In this document: positions 20,818 to 32,710 of the stretch, piece after piece
Numbering within the stretch: position 1 is the stretch's first letter
Layout of the letters: the number at the start of each line of letters is the position of its first letter
NCBI GenBank assembly: GCA_035578155.1
Contig: JAPWDM010000003.1
Span: 66,332,142 to 66,396,141 of the forward strand
Reading direction: 5' to 3'
DNA from: Brachynemurus nebulosus
Taxonomy: Eukaryota; Arthropoda; Insecta; Neuroptera; Myrmeleontidae
DNA: 64,000 bases
The notes under the pieces: generated by a model
Told to the model about the DNA's origin: nothing
Databases searched by the model: none
Seen by the model: the letters and a program-made list of their open reading frames with translations, nothing else
Program-made: the position numbers and the translations under genes

Positions 20818-22825
20818 TAGTGATGAGCAAAATTAGTCTTGGTCTTGCAGTCTTGTCTTGGTCTTGCATTTTTTGCAAGACCAAGACCAAGACCAAGACT
20901 TCATTTTGCAAGACCAAGACCAAGACCAAGACTATAAGTATGGCTGCAAGACCAATACCAAGACTCAAGTGAGCAAGACCAAGACTACACGGAAAAAAAG
21001 AATTATTTCAATCAAATAAATTTTATTCAAACCAAATAAAATTCTTGTTTGTATACCGTCAAATAAGTTTCATATTTCCATGAATTAAATTTTTCGTTTG
21101 AGATTTAAATAAATTTTTAATTTGCACCAAATAAAAATGTTATTTACGTGAACTTGAACGTTGTTCTGATGGAACTTCCTACTTTATTTCAGTAGAAACA
21201 AAATATATTGTATTGCAAATAATAATTTTATTTGTATTAAACACTTTATTATTTAGGGCACTCAGTTTTCTTATTTAAATCAAATAATTTTTCACTCTGT
21301 TGAATTTTATTTCTATTTGAATTGAGTTTTATTTTTATTTACCTGAAAAATAAATATATATTGGATATAATAAACGAAAATCAATTTATCAGCACACTGA
21401 TTATTATTTATTGTTAATACGTAATCCATATTATTATTATTATTAATATTAATTATTAATTACAATCAAATAATAAAACATACAAGTTCAAAATGTAGTA
21501 TAATTTATGCATTTTCCAGTACATAAACAGCAAACTATCATACATTCAAACAGGTAACGTAAACAACCATATAAAAAAATTTCAAAAATAAATTTTAAAC
21601 AATGAAATTCTTCAAATTTACAAATACTACTTTAATAAAACTTTGGTAGTTTGATTTTTAATACTTTTTGAATCACATATTTTTAGTATTACATAAATAA
21701 ACGCTAAATTAACGTTAACTTATCAATATCACTTATCAGTATCACATAACACAAGGACACAACCCAATTAACACAAACACAAACATAAATATCCAAGGCC
21801 TTCAAATATGTCATTTGTTGCAGCAGTGCTATTTTCAATGTTGTATATTGTCTGAAAAAAAGCAATACAATTTATTATGGACAATATGGGCGCTTAGTAT
21901 ATCTACTGTTTATTAAAATAATTAATGTGTTACTTAAACTTACCAACAAATATAGGTTATTTTCTTCAAACATCAGCTTTTAGAATCTCTTTCAGTTTTT
22001 TTATCCGTCGTATCAACAATTATTACATAATATATTAAAACAAAAGCTAAATACGTCTAAAACAATTTATACAATGTAGGTATACATAGTGAAATTTAAT
22101 TTCGAATTAAAAGTTTTCAACCAAGATCCAAGATGTCGGTTAACAAATATTTTTATTATGTACTGTAATAAGTCGTATAACTAGGCCTACGTATAATAAC
22201 ATTGCTTGGCTTGGCTTAGCTTCTACACGTGACCACATTTCCGCGCATGCGTTGTAATTATTTTGTTTTTGTCGTAACTGTTTTGTTTGAATCAAACAAA
22301 CTAATTGTTTGAGCCAAATAAACTTTGGTGTGCATGAAGCTAAATATGATACACAGAAATAAAATATAAACAAATAAACAATATATAAAACTGAAATAAT
22401 GTGTTTGTTTGAAATTTATCAAAAAACACAAACAAAATAATTGATTCCTGGAAATAAGAGAAATATTTTAGTGATCAAAATTTTATTTGGACGAAATAAT
22501 ATTTCCCAAACACGCAGTTTCGTTTCACTGAACTAAACTCTTTTTTTCCGTGTATAGCAAGAAAAAAGCAAGACTGTTGCTAAATTATTTAAATAGTTTA
22601 AAAGTATAATTAATACCGTAGAGAGAAAATTCTGATTTTAGAAGGAAAAAATTCGCTAATAAAAAAATGCAAGAAAGTACAAGATTTTTAGCAATACCAA
22701 GATCAAGACCAATACCAAGACTGCATTTTGCAAGACCAAGACCAAGACCAAGACTCAAACTGCTCTAGCAAGACCAAGACCAAGACTGCCAAGTCTTGGT
22801 CTTGGTCTTGCATTTGCTCATCACT
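20818..22825. mobile_element. CTTGGT-repeat hAT-type MITE, copy 2, interrupted
   Basis: Termini TAGTGATGAGCAAAA and the inverted TAGTGATGAGCAAA. A perfect 8-bp duplication GTGGGGTA lies on both sides (20810-20817 and 22826-22833). About 441 bp belong to this MITE; the rest is the element at 20988-22552. Confidence 0.85.
20988..22552. mobile_element. TA-flanked element (CACGGAAAAAAAGA ends), innermost layer
   Basis: Inverted ends CACGGAAAAAAAGA; the target TA is at 20986-20987 and 22553-22554. The uninterrupted site GACTATAGCAAG is present in copy 1 of the host MITE, so the insertion is certain. The 1565 bp are AT-rich with many CAAATAAA words, especially near the left end. No transposase is recognisable; a 77-codon minus frame at 22140-22373 looks random. 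It was likely mobilised by a Tc1/mariner-type enzyme. Confidence 0.85.
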
Positions 22826-23013
22826 AGTGGGGTAGCCGGGGTTGTAGGCCCGGGGCCCGGGCTGGAAGACTGGGCCCGTAGCGATCGGTAGGGGCCCGGA
22901 AAAAAGTAAAATAGGTTTTTTTTGCTCGTCATTTATTATTTTGAGGAGAAATTTGTAAGAAATGTACTTAATTCCCGGGGCCCGCCGTTTGTCTCCACGG
23001 CCCTGCCGATACT

Positions 23014-24595
23014 TTTCGATTGAGTTTGATAAAATTTTCTGTGAAAGGTAATCTTTAAATGGTGTTATCTCAATCGAAAGGCTAGGGAAATTTTTGAGAA
23101 TTTTTATTTCATTTTTATTTAAAGATTGGTTAGTTGTTGAATGTTGACTTAAAAGCTAGTGTTAAAATGTTATCAAAAAGAGATCTATTAGGAATTTTTC
23201 TTGTGCTCCGGAGGTCCCTACACTATCTGGGGGCACTAGGAAATCACGCACTTTACTTATTTAGATCCACGAATAATTTATCCTTGACCTACCCACGGCA
23301 AAACATTTTACCTTGATGCGCAGTTACAATTTCCCATCAAATCCACTATAATCATAGTTTGATTTGGATAATTATGAATATATACGCATTTTCCTACACA
23401 CATACATACACATACACTTATAAATGTGTCAAAATCAGCCTGCGGAGACGTGTCCCGTATATCGTCCTATAGCACTATCCCGATTCGGCGGCAATCCCGG
23501 GTTTGAGTCACGATGGTAAATTAAACAGAAAGGATGATTTTAAGGGTGTGCGATGTGTGTGATATGTGCATATATAAGAAACACACACATTATACATTGT
23601 GGCTGTATGTAGATGGCGTTGTAATAGTGTTAAACATATGCTTTTATCTAAATTAAACATAGAACCCGTGCAATTTTCATTTCCTGCTACTCGGGAGAAG
23701 AGATGTTATCCTTCAGGATGTGTTGTAGCCCCTTTTACAATATATTCGCCGCTATCCTGTGTGTATATAAGTTGATGTGGTGCTAGTAAGTAACATCCTA
23801 TATCACCAGGCTTCATTTTATTCAGATATATATGTATAATATGTAAAGTGTAAATTTAACATCGCAGTATATTGTAAGAAGAATATAGTGAAGACGATGT
23901 TGTCGCGATTTTCTATCAGATGTCGACACTTTCGTTTTACGCCTTTTTACGCTCGTTTTGTTATTAGAAATATTTTCTTGAAATTATATCGTATAATTTT
24001 CAGAAATTTTACTTTTCATAATAATTATTATAGCGTGAATATTGGTGTTTGATAGTATGTTGAGATTATTTATTTCAGTGAAATTTTATTTGAGAATATG
24101 AATTTACATTAGAAATTGAGATGTAGAGAAAAAACGCTAATAAACACAGCTGTACGAGTTTCCCGTTTTGTTTATATTTCTTTTAATCTACTGAGAGGGA
24201 AAGGTTGGGTTGGTTAATAGCTTGCTTCTGTTCAAAGGTTTTAAAATATCAAAATTTATTTTTGCGATTTTAGGAGTAGATGAGTGCATTTTTAAGGAAA
24301 GTTGTCGCAAACAAAGTTATTGCAAATTAAAATTTATACAAATTATATTTTCACCGGCTTCTCCTAGAGGGAAAGTTGATATTTCCTGAAGTCAACCTCA
24401 ATTACTGTGCAATAATTTTTGAAAAAATCGTTGGTTGATTGCAAATAGGTATGTTACAACTCCTACTTTGCAGCAAAATTTCAGAAATTTTTCAGTTCTT
24501 CGAATAAAATCCGAAGAAAATAAAAAAAAATTAATATTGTTTGATTTTTCTAGGAGTCTAAAATACTAATTCGCGGGAGTCTAAAATGCTAATTC
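23014..24595. other. No supported gene
   Basis: Includes a somewhat GC-richer patch at 23440-23530 with a B-box-like word, but no cloverleaf forms. Otherwise AT-rich non-coding DNA. Confidence 0.45.
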
Positions 24596-25196
24596 GCGCG
24601 TTTTCTGTCCCAACTTCGGATATCGAAAACTACATGTTTTAGGACACACAAAAAACAAACTGTATTTATATATACATACAGTAGACTCTCGTTAATTCAA
24701 ACGTGCGATAATTCGAAACTCTATAATTCAAAGGTATCACGAGTTCCCTACAAAATCTCGTTATATTTCGAACTAAAACAATACATTTTTATGGTAATTC
24801 GAACGAAAAAATCATTGCTACGTAACAAAACGACGCGTTAATTCGAACTCGTCGGCGTCAAACACTCGACAATTTAAAGTTGCAGAGAGAAAGGGACAGA
24901 AAATTGTAAGTACATTTTGAGACAAGTTCAAGTTCATTCATCGCCAATGCTTAAAAAATTAAAATTGTTACCTGCGATAATTCGAACCTCTCGATAATTC
25001 GTAATATTTTAAGAGTCCCTCCAGTTTCGAATTAACGAGAGTCGACTGTATATACTTATCTATATATATATTTACATATATATAGGTAGCCAACATCGAA
25101 GGGTGTAATTAGCATAAATCTTAAGTTCATAGTGATAAAAACACAGATTTAAAAAATTGGGAGTTTTCGGATACGAGGTTGGGACAGAGAACGCGC
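24596..25196. mobile_element. MITE with GCGCGTT ends, hosting a pogo-like MITE
   Basis: Left arm 24596-24630 and right arm 25163-25196 are inverted copies: GCGCGTTTTCTGTCCCAAC and GCGCGTTCTCTGTCCCAAC, continuing to CGAAAACT. The family is not identified and no clear target duplication was found. The pogo/Tigger-type MITE at 24679-25048 lies inside. Confidence 0.6.
24679..25048. mobile_element. pogo/Tigger-type MITE (CAGTMGACTCTCGTTAATTC)
   Basis: Ends CAGTAGACTCTCGTTAATTC and the inverted CAGTCGACTCTCGTTAATTC, with TA on each side (24677-24678 and 25049-25050). The interior is full of ATAATTCGAAC words. This terminus is characteristic of Tigger-like (pogo) non-autonomous elements. It is 370 bp with no ORF. 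Confidence 0.85.
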
Positions 25197-26387
25197 TAGT
25201 TACTTCAAAACCACTGATCAAAATGTATCAAATTCTTGCTTCTGTTTAGTGCTTCATATACCCAATTGTCTTGAGGTCAAAAAAGTCCAAACAAAAGGCC
25301 CGGAACATTTTCATTCCGATTTTTGGTTTTCTAGATTTCATACGCTTCAAAGCGTCAAAATCCAGCTACATTGTATAAAAAAAAAACGTGTTCTTTCCAA
25401 AAAGCCGCATTAAAACTTGATTTCTGATGAATTTACTCATAATACAATAATTTTTATCGTTAAAATGCTAGTTAAGACAATAAACCACAGTCATTAGCCA
25501 ATTTTCAATAAATACAAAAATTTTTATTTTTAATTTAATCATAGATTTATGTAACTACATACTCGTACGTATTTTTTGATTAGAACAAAGAAATACATGG
25601 AAAGGTCATACACGTAACTGAAGAATTCTAGAAGATTTGTGTTTTTATTTTTAAACCAATTTACCTTACGGCAAAATGTTTTCCTTTGTAACAATAAAAA
25701 TATGTAATTCTAGTTTGAAATCAACATTCATATTCAAACACAACATGTTTCAAAATTAATTTCAATTCTACTTTCAAAAATTGATTTTATTTTTTTTTTT
25801 TCTTAAATTACACTTTTTGTTTTGGTAGACATTGCAAAAATTACGTTAAGCTAATTATTATGTAGACTGGAGAAGCTGACTAACAAATAAGAGACGTCTA
25901 CCCTAACAATGAGTTAAATTGTTTGAAATTTTCAAAAAATATTGGCACCAAGATTGTAACCAGATACTATTACAAAAAAGTTACCTAATGAGAGACAAAT
26001 TTTAATTAGGAATTTTTTTTTTTTTTGAGAAGGTTTTCGTTTAATGGTTCATATTCTTCCAGGATGTATGATTCAAGAAATCCTGCGGTTCTGATAGCGT
26101 CTCACATAATCGAAACAATGATTTTAGAAATTGAATTTTTTAATACATTGTATTTTTATACATATAAACCAACACATCCGTCAAAATTTTACCAAAAATT
26201 TGTTTTGATTTTTAACTCCAACGTTGGGTCTTTCCGCCAGTTTATCTGTAGGAAATAAATTCCAAAATTTAACTAATTAATTTACTGATGAATTTCAGCT
26301 ATTTTTTTACTTTAACTGTGAAAAGACAGTTGGGATTAATTTTTACAGCGAAAAAATTGGTACATAACATTTCATTGCCCATTTGAA
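25197..26387. other. No supported gene
   Basis: AT-rich. A 77-codon frame at 26025-26258 has no domain I recognise. Confidence 0.45.
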
Positions 26388-27010
26388 ATGAAACAAAATT
26401 TTTATTAGTAAATCTAACTGATTTCAAAACCGTAGAACGAAATGGGTATTTTAAGTAATAATATCAATTTTACTAAGGTATTTCGTTGGTTAAATTGCCT
26501 TACCTTACTACACTCGAGTTTAATACTCTTTCTGAATCTTTTCTGCAACTCAAATTTGTTGTCTAAAAGCAACTCGAAAAACTGTCAACTTTTGTTATTT
26601 TAGAATTTATCAAGTAATTAAGAAGTAGGTATCTATCAAAATCTATTGAATTTTTTTTTTTTTGTTAATAAATTACGTCTTCTCTCATTTATTATTACAC
26701 GAGAGGTTTATATTTTTTCGAATAAATTTGAGTTTGTCTAACGAAAATTTGTTGCCTAGCAATATAATGAAAAGAATTGTTAACTAACAAAAACGCGACA
26801 GCGAAGCTGAAGCGTTTTTGGGTTGATAGTTCATCGAGTTAAATTGTTTTTAGGCACGAAATTTGAGTTGTAGAAAACACAAATTTATTCAGAAAAAATG
26901 TAAAACTCAAGTGTAGTACGGTAAGAATTCATATTATTAATTAATAGATTGTTACTATGGTTCTGAAATCAGTTAAATTTACCAATACGAATTTTTGCTT
27001 CGTTTACCTA
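26388..27010. repeat. Foldback element
   Basis: Several inverted word pairs at matching distances from the centre: AACTGATTTCAAAACCGTAG with CTATGGTTCTGAAATCAGTT, CTTACTACACTCGAGTTT with AAACTCAAGTGTAGTACGG, and CAACTCAAATTTGTTGTCT with its diverged partner near 26855. The interior word AACAAAAACGCGACAGC recurs inverted at 34695-34711. Confidence 0.55.
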
Positions 27011-27639
27011 CAACGAAAAGTGAATAAACTACAATATTCTTATGGGATTTGATACACATGAGTTTAATTTTCATAATTATTTTACATACCAAGTCCTCTG
27101 AGATATGAATTATATGATACATGCCTATTTAAATAAGTAAAAATGAAAACAGGAATCATATCTAAGTGAAAGTTAAACAACGTGAAATAATTTCTTAACA
27201 GTAAATAAAGTACTCGTAAAACAACGATCGTGGCGGTAGAGAGAGGAAACAGTACCATTTATTATTACATTTTAACCGGAATAAACTGTACAAAATCTCA
27301 TAAAATGACTAAACCGATTGCAAGTAACAGAAAAAAACTTTATCTAAAAATAACAAAACATCTCAAACTATAAACAGAACAGTATAATAACAATTGTAAG
27401 AAGTATTTAAGGGGTGCATGTGACGTCACAAATAGAATCACCCTACAGTCAGTTACGTAATATGCAGCCATGTTGAATGATGTACGATATCGGTTAGGGG
27501 TCGTTTTTTAACCTATCATTCAAGTAAACTGAAGATGCACAAACAAACAAAACAAAACAGAACAAAAATAAGTGAAATCTCTTTTTATAACAGCGATTTT
27601 TGATGGAAGTAAAAATTGTAAAAACTATTTTATTAACTT
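27011..27639. other. No supported gene
   Basis: AT-rich non-coding DNA. No element boundaries recognised. Confidence 0.45.
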
Positions 27640-28260
27640 CCCATAGGAAGTTACTGTAATGGGTCCGATTTTACGAATCGCTAATTTTGACATATCTCCA
27701 CGTTTCAAGGTCACTAGAATCCGAATCCATCGTTTTTAGCGTGATGTCTGTGCGTGCGTTCGTTAGTTCGTTCGTTCGTTCGTTCGTGAATTTTTTTTCG
27801 TCTCGCATATCTCGAGAACAAATGATGATATCAACTCCGGACTAATTTCATTAGATGCGTAATCAAGAAATGAAGACTGGATAAAGTTTTTAGCGAATTC
27901 GGATTAGAGGTTTGTTTTTTGTGGTAAAAAAACAGAATTAACTTTATTAAGATAACATAGATTATATGGATTTTTTACCATAACATTATTATATAATGGC
28001 CTAAGAACCTTCCTTGATGTTAAAAACACCAGTATTTTATTATAAAATTTAAAAAAAAATAAAAAATAAAAATAACGAAATTAGAAACTGTTTTTGAAAT
28101 ATATTTTATCTCGCATATCTTGAGAACAAATGATGTTATCATTTGTTTGATAAGGGAGGAGGCGCCACCCTTAGGTACAGACGGCGAAGCCCCCGGTATG
28201 GTGTAAGGGGCAAAGCCTCTATCGGTGGCCCAGGTGGGGAGTCGCCTGAAATGAAAAAAA
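27640..28260. repeat. Repeat with (GTTC)n and duplicated CTCGCATATCT module
   Basis: Begins TTAACTTCCCATAGGAAGTT, itself a small palindrome, and includes a (GTTC)n tract at about 27750-27785. The module TCTCGCATATCTCGAGAACA near 27801 recurs near 28110 as TCTCGCATATCTTGAGAACA. A GC-rich tail follows (28150-28250). Looks like a dispersed repeat; no second full copy in the window. Confidence 0.4.
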
Positions 28261-29267
28261 AAGAATTATTTATGTACAGTAGTCTCTAGTGTTTAGGGAC
28301 ACCCAATAGAAAGTTGACAGTGTGGGTAGACCTGTCCCCCAAATTTTTAATTTTAATTTTTGAATTAAAACATACTTATCTTAATTATTAACAAACACAT
28401 GAATGTTTTATCAGACAATTCGAAGATAAAGTCAGGTGGATTTATTAAGAAAAATTTCTAACAAATTGTACAAAATGATTAATTATGACAAATACACTGT
28501 GATTCTATCATAATAAGCTACGCCACAATAGAATAAAATCATTTTTCATTTTATTAAAAAAAAAAATTAGGCATTTTTAAGGTTACTTTAGTGAGTTACG
28601 TTACAAGCCACGTAAGTATTAGACAACGTAGATTCGCTTGTGTACTCGTATTAGATAATTCTTGCCTTGAATATACAATAAATGCTTTTATCTTCGCCTA
28701 ATCGCAAATGTTTTTTAATCTTTTGCAAAATCTTTTCGAAATATTATTTAATTACATAATAGTTAATGAGAACCGGATACATGGAATTAGATATTACGTG
28801 TGCACATGTCCAAAATTACTGATAGTTTTCAGTTTTACTGAATATTGAAAGAGTAATGTGTTGAAAAGAAAAACCATAATCGTGCAAGCATAAAATAATA
28901 ATAAAAACAAAGACAGGAGTTTTGTTCAACACATTGCGGGTTAATTGTTTTAAAAAATTGGAAATGATCTGTACGTTATCGTAAAGGTGTATATGAGGTC
29001 ATTTGTAAAGAATTTTAAGTAAATTTGATTTTCTGTATATGATTTTTGATTGTAAAATAGATAGGTAAAAACGGCGGGTACATATAGCTAAAAGAATTTC
29101 GTGGAAGTTCCAATTTTATTCAGTACTTTTTATTATTGTTGAAATCCTTAATTATTATTAAATTTAGACATGAATAAAAAAATTTTAAAAAGCAGCTCTT
29201 AAATTATACTCTTTAATATCAAGAGTTGGACTCAGTATGGTCTCTAAAACCGCAGCAGTCATCATCG
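28261..29267. other. No supported gene
   Basis: AT-rich flank of the tRNA-Glu cluster; nothing else recognised. Confidence 0.45.
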
Positions 29268-29339
29268 TCCGGTATGGTCTAGTGGCTAGGATACCTGGCT
29301 TTCACCCAGGAGGCTCGGGTTCGATTCCCGGTACCGGAA
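29268..29339 (+). tRNA. tRNA-Glu (anticodon UUC)
   Basis: Acceptor stem TCCGGTA/TACCGGA, discriminator A, D arm with AGTGGCTA loop (conserved GG), anticodon loop CTTTCAC, T loop TTCGATT. A box TGGTCTAGTGG and B box GGTTCGATTCC are intact. No intron, and CCA is not encoded. A T-run starts 5 bases after the gene and can serve as RNA polymerase III terminator. Apart from flanks it is identical to the copy at 30993-31064. Confidence 0.97.
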
Positions 29340-30076
29340 TATAATTTTTTTTCCAGAAAGAAATTGGCGCCGAAAGTTGGAAAATCTACTTGTTTGATAT
29401 ATAGCTAAATTGCTCCTTTAGAATCAGTAATTGCTCCACCTGAAACTTAAGTATTTCACAAACAAAAAAACTTTTTTGTTTCACTATTTCTGTTATCAAA
29501 ATCTTGTCAAATAATGCATTTTTGTATAATTACTTTATATCAAAAAATTTCTCTCAAATTGCTCCATCTAATTTAAAAGTTAAATATTAATTTTTCTGGA
29601 TAATAATTTAAATATATTATTATATTAAAATAAAAAATATTTAGAATTAGGTTATGTCTTACGTAATCTTATAGGCAATTCAACATACTCCTTATGTCGT
29701 TTGCATATGCTTAAGGATAATTGAATTTTGACATTATAAAAAAACAAAAAATTTTAATAATTATTCAGAAAAATTAATGTTTAGCTTTTAAATTAAATAG
29801 AGTAAATTGGGAGCAATTTATTGACGTAAAGAAATTATATAAGAAAGTATTATTTTGGGAGATTTTGATAACTAAAATAACGGAAAAAAATTTTATTTCT
29901 TTATAAATAACCAATTAAATAATTAAGTTTCAAGTGGAGCAATTACTGATTTCAAAGGAGCAATTTGGGAGCAATTTAACCATATAAAAAACAAAAAAAA
30001 TTTTCAACTTTCGGCGCTAACTTCTTGCTAACTCTTTTTTATTAATATTTTACATTTGTAATTAAACAAAACATAA

Positions 30077-30148
30077 TTCCGGTACCGGGAATCGAACCCG
30101 AGCCTCCTGGGTGAGAGCCAGGTATCCTAGCTACTAGACCATACCGGA
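30077..30148 (-). tRNA. tRNA-Glu (anticodon CUC), with G18A change
   Basis: The same 72-base cloverleaf as the UUC copies with only two differences: anticodon loop CTCTCAC instead of CTTTCAC (UUC to CUC), and D loop AGTAGCTA instead of AGTGGCTA. The second replaces G18 of the near-invariant G18-G19 pair that contacts the T loop, and it also alters the A box. It may be a real CUC isoacceptor or a drifting copy. On the minus strand the trailer TTATGTTTTG gives a weak four-T terminator. Confidence 0.85.
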
Positions 30149-30992
30149 TATCTGTACACGGTTGATTCAGACGCAGCCTCATTCCTTTTATCAGCACCCC
30201 CACCATCTCTTGTAATTTTTGTTATTAATTTAGAAAATAAACAATCCCAAAATTTTCCCTCAAGAGAGAAAAAATTAAATGCACACATATGTGAAGGCAT
30301 GGAAATCATATTGTCATTAGAAGTAAAAACCCAATACCAAGTACAGAGTAAAATAAATAACGTCACTAATGATTCGGTCGAACCGCAAAACGATTATTAC
30401 GTATAGAGAATAATTTGCGTTCCCTCTAGTTATTACTGAAACATTGAAGGGATAGAATTACTACAACCCACTAAACTAACCCGCTATCTAATCTACTTGT
30501 AGACGATATAAAGAGATATATTCCAGTTGCTGAAAAACCGAAACAATTTTATAACCGAATAACCGGAATAACCCTTAGAAACCGTCTCCTTAACTTCAAA
30601 TTTTTTTATATTTAATCAAAATATTCAAGCAGATTGTTTATGATTATTATTTTGAATTAAATTTCAAAAATACGTAAATTTATTTAGTATATTTTTTAAT
30701 TAATTGAATGATTCATGACGCGTATAATAAGATTTATAATAATTAAAATGTCTAATAAATTAAGAAAAATGAATAACAGTTTAAATTAATGACCAAGCGA
30801 TAACAACAACTTTTTGTTTTCAACAAAATAGAAAAAATACACTTTGGTGCGTGTAAGACATCTATTGGTGGATTGCTAAACTAAACTCGAATAGTATTTG
30901 AAACGATGAAGAGAAATCTTTTAAAAATGGTTTGTAACTTGGATGTTTAAGAATCGTCAAGTGTACAGTGAGATAGAACAAATATATAACGA
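30149..30992. other. No supported gene between tRNA genes
   Basis: AT-rich spacer. A 79-codon frame at 30127-30366 overlaps a tRNA and is not real. Confidence 0.5.
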
Positions 30993-31064
30993 TCCGGTAT
31001 GGTCTAGTGGCTAGGATACCTGGCTTTCACCCAGGAGGCTCGGGTTCGATTCCCGGTACCGGAA
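30993..31064 (+). tRNA. tRNA-Glu (anticodon UUC)
   Basis: Identical to the gene at 29268-29339, including both internal promoter boxes. It is followed within 5 bases by a seven-T run, a good RNA polymerase III terminator. Flanks are unrelated to those of the inverted pair, so it is a separate copy event. Confidence 0.97.
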
Positions 31065-32710
31065 AAGATTTTTTTATATTTTATTGCAAAAAAAATTTTA
31101 CTGTTGATATAATATTGAATATGGAAATCCGTTTTTCATTCTAAATTTGGGTATAGGGATTTTCACTTTTAACTTCAGGAAATTTTTTCAATTTCTTGAA
31201 GTCTCTTCTTATATTGAGATCTGCTTATGTACTAATAATTTCCTATGGTACTAATTAGGCAGAAGGTAAACAGATTAGTTTTTCCTAGATGTCTAAACTG
31301 TCAGTATCCAATATTTCGATAGAAATTATATAAATTCCGTGATAAATTGTATTTTTTATGTCACCGAAGGATGACATATTAATCTGGCTGTGTGATTATA
31401 GTGGGAGAAAAATTAATAATAATAATAATATATAATATAATAATTATAGAGTTGTATATGCATATATTGAATAAACGCAAGAGGGCTATATTCTCACTAT
31501 ACTTAAAAAACGAGCTAAAAAATCATAAATTAACACTTTCACTGAGGTGACATTACTTAGTGCGTGTCAAAAACACGCACTTGACGAATTTTTTCGGTTT
31601 AAGATCTGTTATTACAGAATTCGACTTACTACACTTCAGGAATCAAATAGTCCAATAGTTCAACGAACAGTCACACATACTTCTAAAACAGGAATGACTA
31701 TACAAAAAGTTCTAAGTTCGAATCCCATCGTGCGTCTGTCGAAATGAAACTTTCCGTATAATTATTCATAAATAGATTCAGTCAGTACCGTGATAATACT
31801 AACTGCAATACGGTGTATTTATAATAACGGAATATTCGATATACAGGGGGGTTTGTTTGACTGACTATTGAATCAAGGGTAGTTGTTTGTTTCGAAGGTC
31901 GGGGTTGTTTAATATAAACCCCTCACACACAGCGTATATGCTTACAGTACCGTATATCGTATTATATGTATAGTATTATGTGCACCAATTCCTCCCCGCC
32001 CTCTGACAGGATGATCATCAATCATTCGTCGAGACAATCGCGTCACAGTGTCGGCCTCTACAGCTGTCGCTACTTACACAAACGCACAAACATTGCCTAT
32101 ATATAATGTGAAACTACTACTATAAAAATAAATGAATTGCAATGTTGTCATATCTACGGCTACTTGTTACATTAAAAGTACACTTTTGCTTTTTGAGTGC
32201 TTGGAAAAGTTTATGGTAGATGAGAAATTCGGCAAAATTAGATAAATTCGCTGATAAACCACTGCTTTTCCAAAAACCTGTTCCAATACATTTTCATTGT
32301 TGTTAACAGAGCCCGCAAAGAGCCGAGAGCAGAGAATCCATTTTTGGTGATCCTAGTTGCTTAATAGATGTAATTTCAGTTAAAATGACAGTTAGAAACT
32401 AAGGTAATATCGGTTTGAACATTTCATTTATGCTATCAAGATAATAGAATTCCTTTTAGAATTAATTATAAACCCTGGAATTTGCCATCTTTGACTCTGG
32501 CCCACTTAGGCCCCTAGCAGATACGTTCAGGTACAATCAGAGTCATAACTTCGATACGTATCTTTGATTTTTGGTGCAGTTCAACCAAAATCTAGCTTGT
32601 AAAATTATTATCCAATTAGATATTTACCATAATTCGCTTAAAAATTTATTTTAAGAGTTTTTAAGAATACCAAAATATGTCTAATTTGGCAAAACCATAA
32701 TAGTATGTTA
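31065..32710. other. No supported gene
   Basis: Includes a GC-richer unique patch at 31985-32095, without a frame or repeat I can name. The rest is AT-rich. Confidence 0.4.

Larger units (their letters stand above)
20794..23005. mobile_element. hAT-type element, outer layer of a three-level nest
   Basis: The left end CAGGCCCGATTAG matches the element at 18653, and the right end is the inverted CAGGGCCGTGGAG. A perfect 8-bp duplication CCGATACT lies at 20786-20793 and 23006-23013. Its own sequence is GC-rich (GGGCCCGGG words, 22840-22990) and includes the TTTTGCTCGTCA word also seen in the sister copy. The middle is taken by the MITE at 20818-22825. Confidence 0.8.
29268..30148. repeat. Inverted duplication with tRNA-Glu genes at both ends
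   Basis: The 3' flanks of the two tRNAs, about 370 bp each, are diverged inverted copies meeting near 29710. Shared words are GGCGCCGAAAGTTG (left) with CAACTTTCGGCGC (right), AATTGCTCC with GGAGCAATT at several matching points, and ATCAGTAATTGCTCCAC with GTGGAGCAATTACTGAT. The whole unit, gene plus trailer, was duplicated head to head around the centre. Confidence 0.75.

Noticed and set aside
23440..23530. B-box-like GGGTTTGAGTCAC, possible tRNA or SINE
   Set aside because: No cloverleaf or A box at the right distance.
27740..27790. (GTTC)n run as possible CRISPR-like or regulatory repeat
   Set aside because: Simple tetranucleotide repeat inside a dispersed repeat; no spacers.
30127..30366. 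79-codon minus frame
   Set aside because: Its C-terminal end overlaps the tRNA-Glu(CUC) gene and it has no domain.
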